Shown piece after piece: positions 1 to 8,133 of a stretch of DNA of 64,000 nt (position 1 is its first letter; each line of letters opens with the position of its first letter). The DNA is from Pseudorhodoplanes sp. (lineage in GTDB: Bacteria; Pseudomonadota; Alphaproteobacteria; Rhizobiales; Xanthobacteraceae), in the NCBI GenBank assembly GCA_019187085.1, contig JABARS010000004.1:181007-245006 (forward strand), in the 5' to 3' direction. Position numbers and translations under genes: made by a program. A model generated the notes under the pieces. That model ran no database searches. It was not told where the DNA came from and was given only the letters and a program-made list of their open reading frames with translations.

Positions 1-358
1 CCTTGTAGTCGCGCACCGGCTCGAGCACGGCGATGTCGGCCCATTTGCCGGCTGGCGGCGCGCCGTTCTCCTTGAGCATGCGGCGCACGGTTTCGCGCAG
101 CTCGCGCAATTCCTGCGCATGCGCGCCGATCACGTGGCGCGCCATGATCGAGGAGGAGGCCTGGCCGAGCGCGCACGCCTTGACGTCATGGGCGAAGTCG
201 GTGACGACATCCCGCTCCATCTTCAGGTCCACGGTGACGGTCGAGCCGCACAGCTTGGAATGGGCGGTCGCCGAGCCGTCCGGCTGCGCGAGCCGGCCGA
301 TGCGGGGAATATTTCCCGCCAGTTCCAGGATCCGGTTGTTGTAGACGTCATTGAGCAT
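1..358 (-). CDS. NifU-like iron-sulfur cluster scaffold protein (C-terminus cut by window edge)
   Basis: Reading the complement from the ATG at 358 gives a protein that begins MLNDVYNNRILELAGNIPRI and continues without a stop to the window edge, about 119 residues. Family features are visible: HSKLCGSTVTVD with the first conserved cysteine, and KACALGQASSSIMA with the second. These are the cluster-binding positions of the IscU/NifU N-terminal fold. Such proteins hold a nascent Fe-S cluster before transfer to apo-proteins in the cytoplasm. The third cysteine would lie beyond the window. It is divergent from folE, an arrangement I recall from other Hyphomicrobiales. The family assignment is firm; the exact role (SUF-linked scaffold or other) is inferred. 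Confidence 0.85.
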   Translation of the reverse strand, partial: MLNDVYNNRILELAGNIPRIGRLAQPDGSATAHSKLCGSTVTVDLKMERDVVTDFAHDVKACALGQASSSIMARHVIGAHAQELRELRETVRRMLKENGAPPAGKWADIAVLEPVRDYK

Positions 359-560
359 GTCTGACGAAAGCCACCTGCATGGCTGACACGGAGCCGATTG
401 TGTCCGGCCGGCAATCGATTATATAGGAACCTTGCGGGGCGGAGAAAAGCGCCCCGAACGATGGGAATACAGCGTCCACGCCCCGGAATCGGGCGCGACG
501 CGGCCCACCCGGTGACACCCCCGGCGCAGGATTTGCTGCCGGTCGAACGGAGAGACCGTC

Positions 561-1211
561 ATGGACGCCATTCTCAAGCCCTGGCCCAAGCCCGTCCTGT
601 CCGATCATGTGCGTGCCGCGCCCAAGGGCGTGGAGAACCGCCCGACGCGCGAGGAGGCCGAAGCCGCCGTCCGCACCCTGATCGCCTATGCTGGCGACGA
701 TCCCGCCCGCGAGGGCGTGCTCGACACGCCCAAGCGCGTGATCGGCGCCTACGACGAAATCTATCGCGGCTATCGCGAATGCCCGGCCGAGGTGCTGGAC
801 CGCACCTTCTCGGAAATCGCCGCCTATGACGATTTCGTGCTGGTGCGCGATATCGCCTTCAACTCGCATTGCGAGCATCACATGATGCCGTTCATCGGCA
901 AGGCGCATGTCGCCTATCGCCCGGTCGACCGGGTGGTCGGCCTGTCCAAGCTCGCGCGCCTGATCGACGTCTATGCCCGCCGCCTGCAGACGCAGGAGAA
1001 GCTCACCTCGCAGATCGCGAGCGCCATCGACGAGATTCTCGCGCCGAAGGGCGTGGCGGTGATGCTGGAAGCCGAGCACATGTGCATGTCGCTGCGCGGC
1101 GTCGAGAAGCACGGCGCTTCGACCGTGACCACGCTGTTCCTCGGTTCGTTCCGCGAGGATGCGAACGAGCAGGTGCGCTTCATCAGCGCGGTGCGCGGTC
1201 CGTCCCGCTAG
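561..1211 (+). CDS. folE: GTP cyclohydrolase I
   Basis: Converts GTP to 7,8-dihydroneopterin triphosphate, the first step of tetrahydrofolate (and pterin) synthesis, as a cytoplasmic homodecamer. The 216-residue length fits the family. The zinc site is visible as Cys104 and His107 in [11 protein letters not shown] and Cys175 in [14 protein letters not shown], so this is the zinc-dependent type IA enzyme. The start at 561 is preceded by cggagaga. It lies 104 bp upstream of hisI on the same strand and divergent from the NifU-like gene, so folE-hisI may be co-transcribed. No odd features. Confidence 0.97.
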   Translation: MDAILKPWPKPVLSDHVRAAPKGVENRPTREEAEAAVRTLIAYAGDDPAREGVLDTPKRVIGAYDEIYRGYRECPAEVLDRTFSEIAAYDDFVLVRDIAFNSHCEHHMMPFIGKAHVAYRPVDRVVGLSKLARLIDVYARRLQTQEKLTSQIASAIDEILAPKGVAVMLEAEHMCMSLRGVEKHGASTVTTLFLGSFREDANEQVRFISAVRGPSR

Positions 1212-1315
1212 TGCGGATACCGGCGCGGGCTTGACCGGCGCATCCGCCGCATTACTGAAAGACCACGGTCGCCGGCTCGAATCCGGCCGCGATCCCTTGC
1301 CAATGGGAGCCTGCC

Positions 1316-1774
1316 ATGCCGCCCGCGGAATCCGGCGCGCGTCCGTCGACGCAGCAGATCGAGGAAGGCACGGCGTTTGCGCCGGCCTTCGACGCGCGCG
1401 GCCTCGTTACCGCGGTCGCGACCGACGCCGCGACCGGCGAGGTGCTGATGGTCGCCCACATGAACGACGAGGCGCTGCGCCGGACGATCGAGACCGGCGA
1501 GGCGCATTATTACAGCCGCTCGCGCCAGAAACTGTGGCGCAAGGGCGAGAGCTCCGGCCACGTGCAGCGCGTCGTGGAGATGCGCGTGGACTGCGATCAG
1601 GACTGCGTCTGGATCAGGGTCGAGCAGGTGGGCCTGGGCGCCTGCCATACCGGCCGCCGCTCCTGTTTCTACCGGCGCGTGACGCACGGGGCGGACGGCG
1701 CGCCGGCCCTTGCCTTCGACGGCGCGGACAAGGCGTTCGACCCCGCCGCGGTCTATGGCGGGGCCGGGCGCTAA
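1316..1774 (+). CDS. hisI: Phosphoribosyl-AMP cyclohydrolase
   Basis: Third step of histidine synthesis: opens the adenine ring of phosphoribosyl-AMP. The 152-residue protein is the stand-alone cyclohydrolase with no fused HisE pyrophosphohydrolase domain. Metal ligands are visible: the aspartates of VDCDQDCVW (residues 91-99, with Cys93 and Cys97), then Cys110 and Cys117 in [28 protein letters not shown] and [18 protein letters not shown] are further family signatures. The N-terminus is about 15 residues longer than the minimal enzyme. It follows folE and ends about 90 bp before the glycine riboswitch. Confidence 0.96.
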   Translation: MPPAESGARPSTQQIEEGTAFAPAFDARGLVTAVATDAATGEVLMVAHMNDEALRRTIETGEAHYYSRSRQKLWRKGESSGHVQRVVEMRVDCDQDCVWIRVEQVGLGACHTGRRSCFYRRVTHGADGAPALAFDGADKAFDPAAVYGGAGR

Positions 1775-1804
1775 CGCACGCGATTTTACGGACTCGGCTT
1801 TATC

Positions 1805-1840
1805 GACTCGACTTTGCGAAGTGACTCGACTTGGTGAAGT
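1805..1840 (+). repeat. Tandem 18-bp repeat with internal dyad, upstream of the glycine riboswitch
   Basis: Two adjacent 18-bp units, 1805-1822 and 1823-1840, agree at 16 of 18 positions. Each contains ACTT-N4-AAGT, a small palindrome, so the two dyads sit on the same face with a period of 18 bp. A degenerate third unit (gactcggctt) begins at 1791. The repeats end about 20 bp before the riboswitch begins, so they lie where a promoter and operator for the riboswitch gene would be. Binding by a regulator is inference; no protein partner can be named. Confidence 0.6.
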
Positions 1841-1860
1841 GAATCGATTACCTGCGCTGC

Positions 1861-2056
1861 GAGCGGGAGAGACTGGTACGCATTAAGCGATGCGCGCCGG
1901 CGCCGAAGGAGCAACCACCCCGGAATCTCTCAGGCAAAAGAACCGCTCACGACCGACTGGACTCTGGAAAGCGGAGCCGCATGCTCCCGCCGACGGTGTA
2001 AGTCGAAGGCCCGCGAGGGGCTTTCGGCGAAACTCTCAGGCCGATGACAGAGGGGG
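1861..2056 (+). promoter_or_regulatory. Tandem glycine riboswitch (gcvT-type, two aptamers)
   Basis: Two consecutive aptamers are recognisable. The first opens with GCGGGAGAG at 1863 and carries CGCCGAAGGAGCAA and AATCTCTCAGGCAAAAG. The second follows a short linker (ggactctggaaag) and carries GAAACTCTCAGGCCGATGAC near 2030-2048. These conserved blocks define the cooperative two-aptamer glycine riboswitch. It sits directly upstream of a D-amino-acid dehydrogenase-like gene, whose GTG start lies about 45 nt beyond the second aptamer. That suggests glycine switches the gene on, as for other glycine-catabolism genes; the direction of control is inferred. Confidence 0.93.
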
Positions 2057-2100
2057 CGCGCGCCAGATTAAAGAGCGCGCACCAGCTCTGGAGGCCTGTC

Positions 2101-3366
2101 GTGACCACCCCTGCACGCGATTTCGACGTCATCGTTCTCGGCGGAGGCGTCGTTGGTATCAGCACCGCCTACTGGAACCTGCGCAACGGCCGCTCGGTCT
2201 GCGTGATCGACCGCCAGCCGGCTTCGGGCCTCGAGACGAGCTTCGCCAATGGCGGACAGGTCTCGGTCAGCCATGCCGAGCCTTGGGCCAACCCGTCGGC
2301 CCCGTTCAAGGTGCTCAAATGGCTGCTCGACCCGGAAGCGCCGCTTCTGTTCCGGCCGCGCTTCGATATCCACCAATGGCTGTGGATCGCCAAATTCCTG
2401 GTCGACTGCCTGCCGCACCGCACGAGCCGCCACACGACCGAGATCGTGCGGCTCGGCACGCAGAGCCGCGAGCTGATCCGCCGGATCCGCAAGGACGAGA
2501 ACCTGCATTACGACGAGCGCTGCAACGGCATCCTGCATTTCTACCGCGACCCGCGCGAGTTCGCGGCGGCAGTGCCGGTCGCCGAGCTGATGCGCCGGTA
2601 CGGCTGCAACCGCACCGTCATCGACGCCGACAAGGTGATCGAGATCGAGCCGGCTTTCGCCGGCCAGCGCCACCTCATCGCCGGGGCGACCTATACGGCG
2701 GAGGACGAGAGCGGGGATGCGTTCAAGTTCACGCAAGGGCTGGCGCGCATCTGCGAATCGAAGGGCGCCGTCTTCCATTACAGCAGCGAAGTGACCGCGC
2801 TCGACGCCGACCGCGGCGCCGGCCGCGTCAACGCGGTGGAGGTGTGCGGGCCGTCCGGCTTCGCCACGTTGCGCGCGCGCGACATCGTTGTCAGCCTTGG
2901 CTCCTGGTCGGCGCCGTTCCTGCGCCGCTACGGCGTGCGGCTGAACATCTATCCGGCCAAGGGCTATTCGGTGACGATCCCGATCGCCGGATCCAACACC
3001 GCCCCGGTCACAAGCCTGACTGACGACGAGTACAAGCTCGTTTATTCGAACCTCGGCGACCGGTTGCGGATCGCCGGCACGGCGGAATTGTCCGGCTATT
3101 CGCGCCATCTCGATCACCGGCGCTGCATGGCGATCCTCAAGAACGTGCGCAACCTGTTTCCGCGCGCCGGCGATTTCGAGCGGCCTTCGTTCTGGACCGG
3201 GCTGCGGCCGGCGACGCCTTCGAACGTCCCCTATGTCGGGCGCACGCGCTACCGCAACCTGTGGCTCAATACCGGACACGGCACGCTCGGCTGGACGCTC
3301 GGGGCGGGCTCGGGCTTTCGCGTGGCCGACATGATCGCGGCGGGCGAGGGGCCGGTGCTGGCGTAA
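2101..3366 (+). CDS. FAD-dependent D-amino acid dehydrogenase (DadA family)
   Basis: A 421-residue flavoprotein. The N-terminal Rossmann dinucleotide site VIVLGGGVVGIS is followed by an acidic residue closing the second strand (CVIDRQ). The region GFRVADMIAAGE near the C-terminus and the length match DadA-type small-subunit amino acid dehydrogenases. The family oxidises D-amino acids, or glycine/sarcosine-like substrates, to keto acids at the inner face of the membrane. I chose GTG at 2101 because GGAGG lies about 10 nt upstream; the ATG at 2044 falls inside the riboswitch and is unlikely. Control by a glycine riboswitch argues for glycine or a related amine as physiological substrate or signal. 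Confidence 0.88.
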   Translation: MTTPARDFDVIVLGGGVVGISTAYWNLRNGRSVCVIDRQPASGLETSFANGGQVSVSHAEPWANPSAPFKVLKWLLDPEAPLLFRPRFDIHQWLWIAKFLVDCLPHRTSRHTTEIVRLGTQSRELIRRIRKDENLHYDERCNGILHFYRDPREFAAAVPVAELMRRYGCNRTVIDADKVIEIEPAFAGQRHLIAGATYTAEDESGDAFKFTQGLARICESKGAVFHYSSEVTALDADRGAGRVNAVEVCGPSGFATLRARDIVVSLGSWSAPFLRRYGVRLNIYPAKGYSVTIPIAGSNTAPVTSLTDDEYKLVYSNLGDRLRIAGTAELSGYSRHLDHRRCMAILKNVRNLFPRAGDFERPSFWTGLRPATPSNVPYVGRTRYRNLWLNTGHGTLGWTLGAGSGFRVADMIAAGEGPVLA

Positions 3367-3375
3367 CGCTTGCCT

Positions 3376-3428
3376 GTTGTCCCGGGTCTGCAGCGCAACG
3401 CGAAGCGGTGCGCTGCGTCCGGGACGAC
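3376..3428. repeat. Long GC-rich palindrome between convergent genes
   Basis: The arms GTTGTCCCGG (3376-3385) and CCGGGACGAC (3419-3428) are complementary with one G-T pair. Inside, GCAGCGCA pairs with TGCGCTGC, so almost the whole 53 bp folds into one stem. It lies between the convergent dadA-like and citE-like genes and may serve as a bidirectional terminator, though there is no T tract. I recall similar sequences as frequent extragenic repeats in Bradyrhizobium-type genomes. Confidence 0.7.
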
Positions 3429-3430
3429 AT

Positions 3431-4318
3431 CTATTGGCCGATCAGTCCCGCCGCTTTGGCGCGCGCGAGCAGCGCCTGCGCGCGCATGAGATGCGGGCGG
3501 TCGTACATGACGCCCTCGATGCCGACGACGCCCGCGCCCGGCGTTGCCGCGAAGGCATCGACCACGCGCTGCGCATGCGCGATCGCCTCCGGCGCGGGCG
3601 TGAACACCGCGTTGATGGCGGCGACCTGCGCGGGGTGGATCGCCATCTTGCCGGTGAAGCCGTCGCGGCGCGCTTCCTCGCATTCGCGGCGCAATCCGTC
3701 CTCGTTGCGGAAATCGACATAGACCGTGTCGATCGCCGGCACGCCCGCCGAGGCCGCACCCGTGATGCACAGCGCGCGCGCAAGGCGGTAGGGATCGAGG
3801 AAGCGGCCGTCGCGGTCGCGGTTGGCTTCCGCGCCGAGATCGGCCGACAAATCTTCGGCGCCCCAGGTGAGCCCCTGCAGGCGGCGGCTCGCGCCGCGAT
3901 AGGTGCCGGCGAGGAACAGCGACGCCGCGGTCTCGGTCGCGATCGCGACGATGCCGACGGAGTTCTCGGGCAGGTCGTGGACCGCTTCATGCACCGCGAG
4001 CTTGGCGTCCGCATGCATGACCAAGGCGCCGCCTTCCGCCTTCGGCAGCATGATGGCGTCCGGCCGGCCGGCGACGACGGCGTCGAGGTCGTCGTCGGTG
4101 AGGCCGGTGTCGAGGCTGTTGACGCGCACCAGCAGGCGCGGCCGCGCGCGCGCGGTCGCTGCTTCCTTCAGGAAGGCGAGAGTGGTCTGGCGGGCGCCGG
4201 CCTTGCCGGCGGCGGCGACCGAATCCTCGAGGTCGACGATCAGCGCGTCGGCGCCGCTCGCCATGCCCTTGTCGAGCTTTTTGGGGCTGTCGCCCGGTAC
4301 GAACAGGAGGGAACGCAA
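3431..4318 (-). CDS. CoA ester lyase of the HpcH/HpaI - CitE family
   Basis: 295 residues. The start MRSLLFVPGDSPKKLDKG and the motif ALIVDLEDSVA, with metal-binding acidic residues, are typical of CitE-like lyases that cleave or form malyl-, methylmalyl- or citramalyl-CoA. GLTWGAEDLSADLGAEANRD supplies further conserved acidic residues. It lies 4 bp downstream of a MaoC-family hydratase gene, so the two form a hydratase-lyase pair. Such pairs act in the ethylmalonyl-CoA pathway (mesaconyl-CoA hydratase plus malyl-CoA lyase) or in itaconate degradation (itaconyl-CoA hydratase plus citramalyl-CoA lyase). Which substrate applies here cannot be decided from sequence. Confidence 0.85.
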   Translation of the reverse strand: MRSLLFVPGDSPKKLDKGMASGADALIVDLEDSVAAAGKAGARQTTLAFLKEAATARARPRLLVRVNSLDTGLTDDDLDAVVAGRPDAIMLPKAEGGALVMHADAKLAVHEAVHDLPENSVGIVAIATETAASLFLAGTYRGASRRLQGLTWGAEDLSADLGAEANRDRDGRFLDPYRLARALCITGAASAGVPAIDTVYVDFRNEDGLRRECEEARRDGFTGKMAIHPAQVAAINAVFTPAPEAIAHAQRVVDAFAATPGAGVVGIEGVMYDRPHLMRAQALLARAKAAGLIGQ

Positions 4319-4322
4319 GGGA

Positions 4323-4808
4323 TCAGGCCGGTCGCTTGATCATGAAGGCCTGACGCCGGCATTCGGCCACGAGCTTGTTGTCCTGGTTGTAGGCGCGGTG
4401 GTGGAATTCGACGATGCCGGCGTTCGGGCGCGAGCTCGATTCGCGCTTGCCCAGCACCTCGGTCGTGCAATGCACGGTGTCGCCTTCGAACAGGGGATGG
4501 GGGAAGCGCGTGTCGGTCATGCCGAGATTGGCGATGGTGGTGCCGACCGTCAGGTCGTTCACGGAAATGCCGATCATCAGGCCGAGCGTGAACAGGGAGT
4601 TCATCAGCGGCTTGCCCCAGTCCGTCTCCTGCTCGCAGAAATGCCGGTCGATATGCAGCGGCTGCGGATTGAGGGTCATGTTGGAGAACAACATGTTGTC
4701 CATCTGGGTCACGGTGCGGGTCAGGCGGTGCTCGAACACGTGGCCGACCGGGAAATCCTCAAAATAGATGCCGCCGCGTTTGTGGCGGGTGAATTGGTCT
4801 GCGACCAT
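4323..4808 (-). CDS. MaoC-family (hot-dog fold) enoyl-CoA hydratase
   Basis: 161 residues, a single hot-dog domain. The hydratase motif appears as MTLNPQPLHIDRHF: the catalytic histidine is present, while the position usually held by the aspartate of D-X4-H is asparagine here. That variant is one I associate with the mesaconyl/itaconyl-type branch, but this is memory, not a search. The gene is first in a two-gene operon; citE follows after 4 bp. The expected reaction is reversible hydration of an unsaturated dicarboxylyl-CoA that the CitE-like enzyme then splits. A purely structural (inactive) role cannot be excluded. Confidence 0.82.
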   Translation of the reverse strand: MVADQFTRHKRGGIYFEDFPVGHVFEHRLTRTVTQMDNMLFSNMTLNPQPLHIDRHFCEQETDWGKPLMNSLFTLGLMIGISVNDLTVGTTIANLGMTDTRFPHPLFEGDTVHCTTEVLGKRESSSRPNAGIVEFHHRAYNQDNKLVAECRRQAFMIKRPA

Positions 4809-4911
4809 GGCCGAGATCCTCCCGCGCCCCGTCGGGCGCCCATTTCGTTAATGATCCGTTTACCATAATTGCCCAAGCTGTGTGCGCCGCCAAGCCGCGA
4901 CCGGGCCCCCG

Positions 4912-6123
4912 ATGCGGCAAGCTCCGAAGGCCGCACAGATGCTGGTCGACGCCTCTGCCGCAGTCTCCCCAACAAGCGTCACCGGTGCGATCCGCAAGGC
5001 GGCACAGCTCACCGGCACGAGCTTCCGTTATCTGCTGGCGACCGCGAAGGTCGAGTCAAATCTCGACCCGCGGGCCGCCGCGAAAACGTCGTCGGCCGGC
5101 GGCTTGTTCCAGTTCATCGACCAGACCTGGCTCGGCACGCTCAAGGAGCAGGGTGCAGCGCTTGGCTATGCCCGCCAGGCGGACGCCATCACCCGCAATG
5201 CGTCCGGCCAGTATGTCGTGAGCGATCCGCGCCTGCGCGCGGAAATCATGAACCTGCGCCAGGACCCGACCGCCAACGCGGTCATGGCGGGCGCCTTCAC
5301 GCGCTCCAATGCCGCGATCCTGTCCGAGAAGCTCGGCCGCGCGGCGTCCGAGAACGAACTTTACATCGCGCATTTTCTGGGCGCGAACGGCGCGGCCAAG
5401 CTGATCGGGCAGGCCGAGCAGAATCCGAACGTCCGTGCCTCCGATTCATTCCCGCTCGCGGCGCGCGCGAACCGCTCGATCTTCTTCGACAGGAACGGCC
5501 GTGCGCGCAACGCCGCCGAGGTGCGCGCGGCGCTGGCCGGCCGTTTCGAGGTCGCCGCCGCGAGACAAAACCCGGCGCAGGAGACGGCGCAAATCCCCGC
5601 GCAGGCGCCGGCACAGGTTGCTGCAGCCCCGACAGGCTTTGCCTTCGCGCCGCTGACGCCGCCGTCTTCCGCCGCCCAGGCCGGGCGCACGGTCGCGGGC
5701 GTGGCGTCGGTGCCCGAGGCCGCCAATGCGCGAGTCGCGCGCGCCTACGAGGCGCTTGCACCTGCGGCCGGCAGGGCGCTGCCGCGCGTGCCGGCTGTGG
5801 CCGCCGACCCGCAAAGCGCGGAGCCGACCTATCACAATCCCTATCGCGCGTCGGAACGCCGGGCGGCGGTGTCGCCGGCGGTCACCGATCTGTGGGCGCA
5901 GGCGGCGGCCAATGTCGCGCGCGTACGTACCCTGCAGGCCGGCCGCACGGTCGAGGTGAAACGTCCGCCCGTTGCCGCCGCCGATACAGCGGCGGCGAAG
6001 GTGCCGGTCGCGCCGCCGCCCGCCGAGCGCGTGGCGAACGTGCAGCCGCCGTCCGCAGGCTCCGAACCGCTCGGTCTGTTCCAGGACCACAAGCCCAACG
6101 TGCGGGCGCTGTTCGGGAGCTGA
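4912..6123 (+). CDS. Lytic transglycosylase (SLT domain) protein
   Basis: About 403 residues. Near the N-terminus, FRYLLATAKVESNLDPRAAAKTSS carries the catalytic glutamate (KVES), followed by SAGGLFQFIDQTWL, the GLFQ signature of SLT transglycosylases that cut peptidoglycan glycan strands. IAHFLGANGAAKLI is typical of the later part of the domain. The C-terminal half (about residues 210-400) is Ala/Pro-rich and low-complexity. No cleavable signal peptide is obvious, so export could be Sec-independent or through a flagellar or other apparatus. The start is uncertain: GTG 4882, ATG 4912 or ATG 4939 are in frame, the last with GAAGG upstream. Confidence 0.82.
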   Translation: MRQAPKAAQMLVDASAAVSPTSVTGAIRKAAQLTGTSFRYLLATAKVESNLDPRAAAKTSSAGGLFQFIDQTWLGTLKEQGAALGYARQADAITRNASGQYVVSDPRLRAEIMNLRQDPTANAVMAGAFTRSNAAILSEKLGRAASENELYIAHFLGANGAAKLIGQAEQNPNVRASDSFPLAARANRSIFFDRNGRARNAAEVRAALAGRFEVAAARQNPAQETAQIPAQAPAQVAAAPTGFAFAPLTPPSSAAQAGRTVAGVASVPEAANARVARAYEALAPAAGRALPRVPAVAADPQSAEPTYHNPYRASERRAAVSPAVTDLWAQAAANVARVRTLQAGRTVEVKRPPVAAADTAAAKVPVAPPPAERVANVQPPSAGSEPLGLFQDHKPNVRALFGS

Positions 6124-6264
6124 CGGCCGGCGCGCCGGCACCGGCTCGCGCCGTTAATAATTCGGCAATTATTCCAAAGATTTATGGTGAACTCTTTATT
6201 AAGCCGGCTCGCTTAGCCTGCATTCTCGAACGCGGTCGGGTCCGCGTCGCGTGGGTGTGAGGCA

Positions 6265-7440
6265 ATGATCGTACGTCAGTTTCTTCAATGGGTGCGCACC
6301 GCTCCGGCCGCCGAACGCGCCGATGCGACATCGGCCCTGGCGCGGGCCTATCTTTATTCGGACATGAGCGACGACGATCGCGCCGCCTGCGAGGGCGCGA
6401 TGATCATGCTGCTCGACGATCCGTCGCCGCTCGTGCGCCAGGGGCTGGCCGAGACGCTGGCCGGCAGCGAGTTCGCGCCGCCTGCCATCATTCACGCGCT
6501 CGCCACCGACCAGAGCGAGATCGCCTGCATCGTGCTCGAACGCTCGCCGCTCCTGCTCGACAGCGACTTCGTCGACCATGTCGCCACCGGCCCCGCCGCC
6601 GTGCAGTCGGCGATCGCGCGCCGCCCGCAATTACCGCGCTCGGTGGCGGCCGCCATCGCCGAGGTCGGCACCGCGGAAGCCTGCCTGACGCTGATCGAAA
6701 ACGACTATGCCGATTTCGCGGTGTTCTCCATCGAGCGCATCGTCGAGCGCTTCGGCCATCTCGCGGCGATCCGCGAGGCGCTGCTCGACTTCGAGGACCT
6801 GCCGGCCCATGTCCGCCAGGCGCTGGTGGCCAAACTGTCCGAGGCGCTTGCCGGCTTCGTCGTGGCGCGCAACTGGCTCGCCGAGGACCGTGCGCTGCGC
6901 GTCACCAAGGAAGCCTGCGAGAAGGCGACGGTGACGCTTGCCTCCGAGACGCCGGAGGAGGAGGTGCGTCCGCTCATCCGCCACCTGTGCAAGACCGGGC
7001 AGCTCACCGCCGGCCTGATCCTGCGCGCGCTGTTGTCGGGCAACCTCACCATGTTCGAGGAGGCGCTGGCCGAACTCGCCGGGCTGCCGCTGGCGCGCGC
7101 GGTCGGGCTCGTGCATGACCGCGGCGGCGCGGGCTTTCGCGCGCTCTACGACAAGGCCGGCCTGCCGCCGGCGAGCTATCCGGCCTTCCGCGAGGCGATC
7201 ACGGCCATGCACGAGGACGGCGTGCTGCTCGAGCCGGGCGGTTCCACGCGCCTCAAGCGCCGCATGATCGAGCGCGTGCTCACCCGCTGCGAGACCATGG
7301 ACGACAGCGACATCGAGCCGCTTCTGACCCTCCTGCGCCGCTTCGCCACCGAAGCCGCCCGCGACGAGGCGCGCGTGTTCTGCGAGGAACTGCTCGACGG
7401 CGTCGTCGCCGCGCACGAGGATCGCCTCGCCGCGGCCTGA
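6265..7440 (+). CDS. DUF2336 domain protein
   Basis: 391 residues, strongly helical and acidic. The repeats around residues 15-200, such as LLDDPSPLVRQGLAETLA and the pattern of paired helices, resemble the HEAT-like arrangement of DUF2336 proteins common in Hyphomicrobiales. No catalytic motif or signal peptide is seen. It faces a response regulator/Hpt pair across a shared terminator, and DUF2336 proteins are often found near two-component genes, so a signalling role is possible but unproven. ATG at 6265 has gtgaggca upstream. Confidence 0.8.
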   Translation: MIVRQFLQWVRTAPAAERADATSALARAYLYSDMSDDDRAACEGAMIMLLDDPSPLVRQGLAETLAGSEFAPPAIIHALATDQSEIACIVLERSPLLLDSDFVDHVATGPAAVQSAIARRPQLPRSVAAAIAEVGTAEACLTLIENDYADFAVFSIERIVERFGHLAAIREALLDFEDLPAHVRQALVAKLSEALAGFVVARNWLAEDRALRVTKEACEKATVTLASETPEEEVRPLIRHLCKTGQLTAGLILRALLSGNLTMFEEALAELAGLPLARAVGLVHDRGGAGFRALYDKAGLPPASYPAFREAITAMHEDGVLLEPGGSTRLKRRMIERVLTRCETMDDSDIEPLLTLLRRFATEAARDEARVFCEELLDGVVAAHEDRLAAA

Positions 7441-7463
7441 TATCTTGCTCCGATGGTTCAACG

Positions 7464-7492
7464 AAAAAGGCCCGGCATTGCCGGGCCTTTTT
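7464..7492. terminator. Bidirectional intrinsic terminator
   Basis: A 10-bp GC-rich stem, AAGGCCCGGC (7467-7476) with GCCGGGCCTT (7480-7489), has a 3-nt loop, A5 before it and T5 after it. It separates the DUF2336 gene from the convergent Hpt gene and can end transcription from both sides. Confidence 0.92.
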
Positions 7493-7521
7493 GCATCGCT
7501 TGCGGTGTGCGGCGCGCGGCC

Positions 7522-8112
7522 TCACGCCTTCTGTTCGGGGACCATGGGCGGGGCGGCGATGCTCGCAAGATATTCGGGCCGGTGGGCGTTGGCCTTGCTG
7601 AGGAATTCCTCGGTCACTTCCCACAATTTCTTGGTCAAAGCCTGCGCGATCACTTCGCAGTCGGGGCGGGCATATTCGCGGACAATCGCGCGAATAGCGT
7701 CGACATGCTGGTCGATCAGCGAAAACGGGATGCGACTCGCCTCGGGCGAATGCTCGAGCACGCGGCACAGGCTCTCGGCGGCCGGGGCGACGGCCGGATA
7801 GCCGAACGTCGAGGCGTCGCCCTTGATGTCGTGGGCGGCGTGGAACAGCTCGTCGAGCGTCTTCTTGCCGAAGCCGATCTTCTTGACCGCGTTGCGGGCG
7901 GCGTCGAGCCGGTCGCATTCCTTGATCATCCAGGTGGTGAACTCGCTCGACAATTGCGCCAGCGCCTTCTCGGCGCGGTCGAGCGGGTTGTCGCCCGGGA
8001 TCGAGACGGCGATCTTCTTCACCGCCTTGGCGGCGAGCTTGTTCGGCGGCGTGATGATCTCGTGATCGTCAAATATTTCAGTCGTCGGCCGATGTGGTCT
8101 GTTATGAACCAT
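7522..8112 (-). CDS. Hpt (histidine phosphotransfer) domain protein
   Basis: 196 residues. The phosphotransfer motif FHAAHDIKGDASTFG places the phosphorylatable histidine at about residue 94. No kinase or receiver domain is present, so it can only relay phosphate. The first 40 residues are polar and probably disordered. It lies 21 bp downstream of a stand-alone response regulator on the same strand, suggesting a branched phosphorelay in which the regulator and this protein exchange phosphate with a kinase encoded elsewhere. Confidence 0.9.
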   Translation of the reverse strand: MVHNRPHRPTTEIFDDHEIITPPNKLAAKAVKKIAVSIPGDNPLDRAEKALAQLSSEFTTWMIKECDRLDAARNAVKKIGFGKKTLDELFHAAHDIKGDASTFGYPAVAPAAESLCRVLEHSPEASRIPFSLIDQHVDAIRAIVREYARPDCEVIAQALTKKLWEVTEEFLSKANAHRPEYLASIAAPPMVPEQKA

Positions 8113-8133
8113 AGCGGATGCTGCTCCGGGAAA

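Noticed and set aside
348..1112. Open frame of 254 codons opposite folE
   Set aside because: Overlaps folE entirely and the divergent NifU start; no family resemblance.
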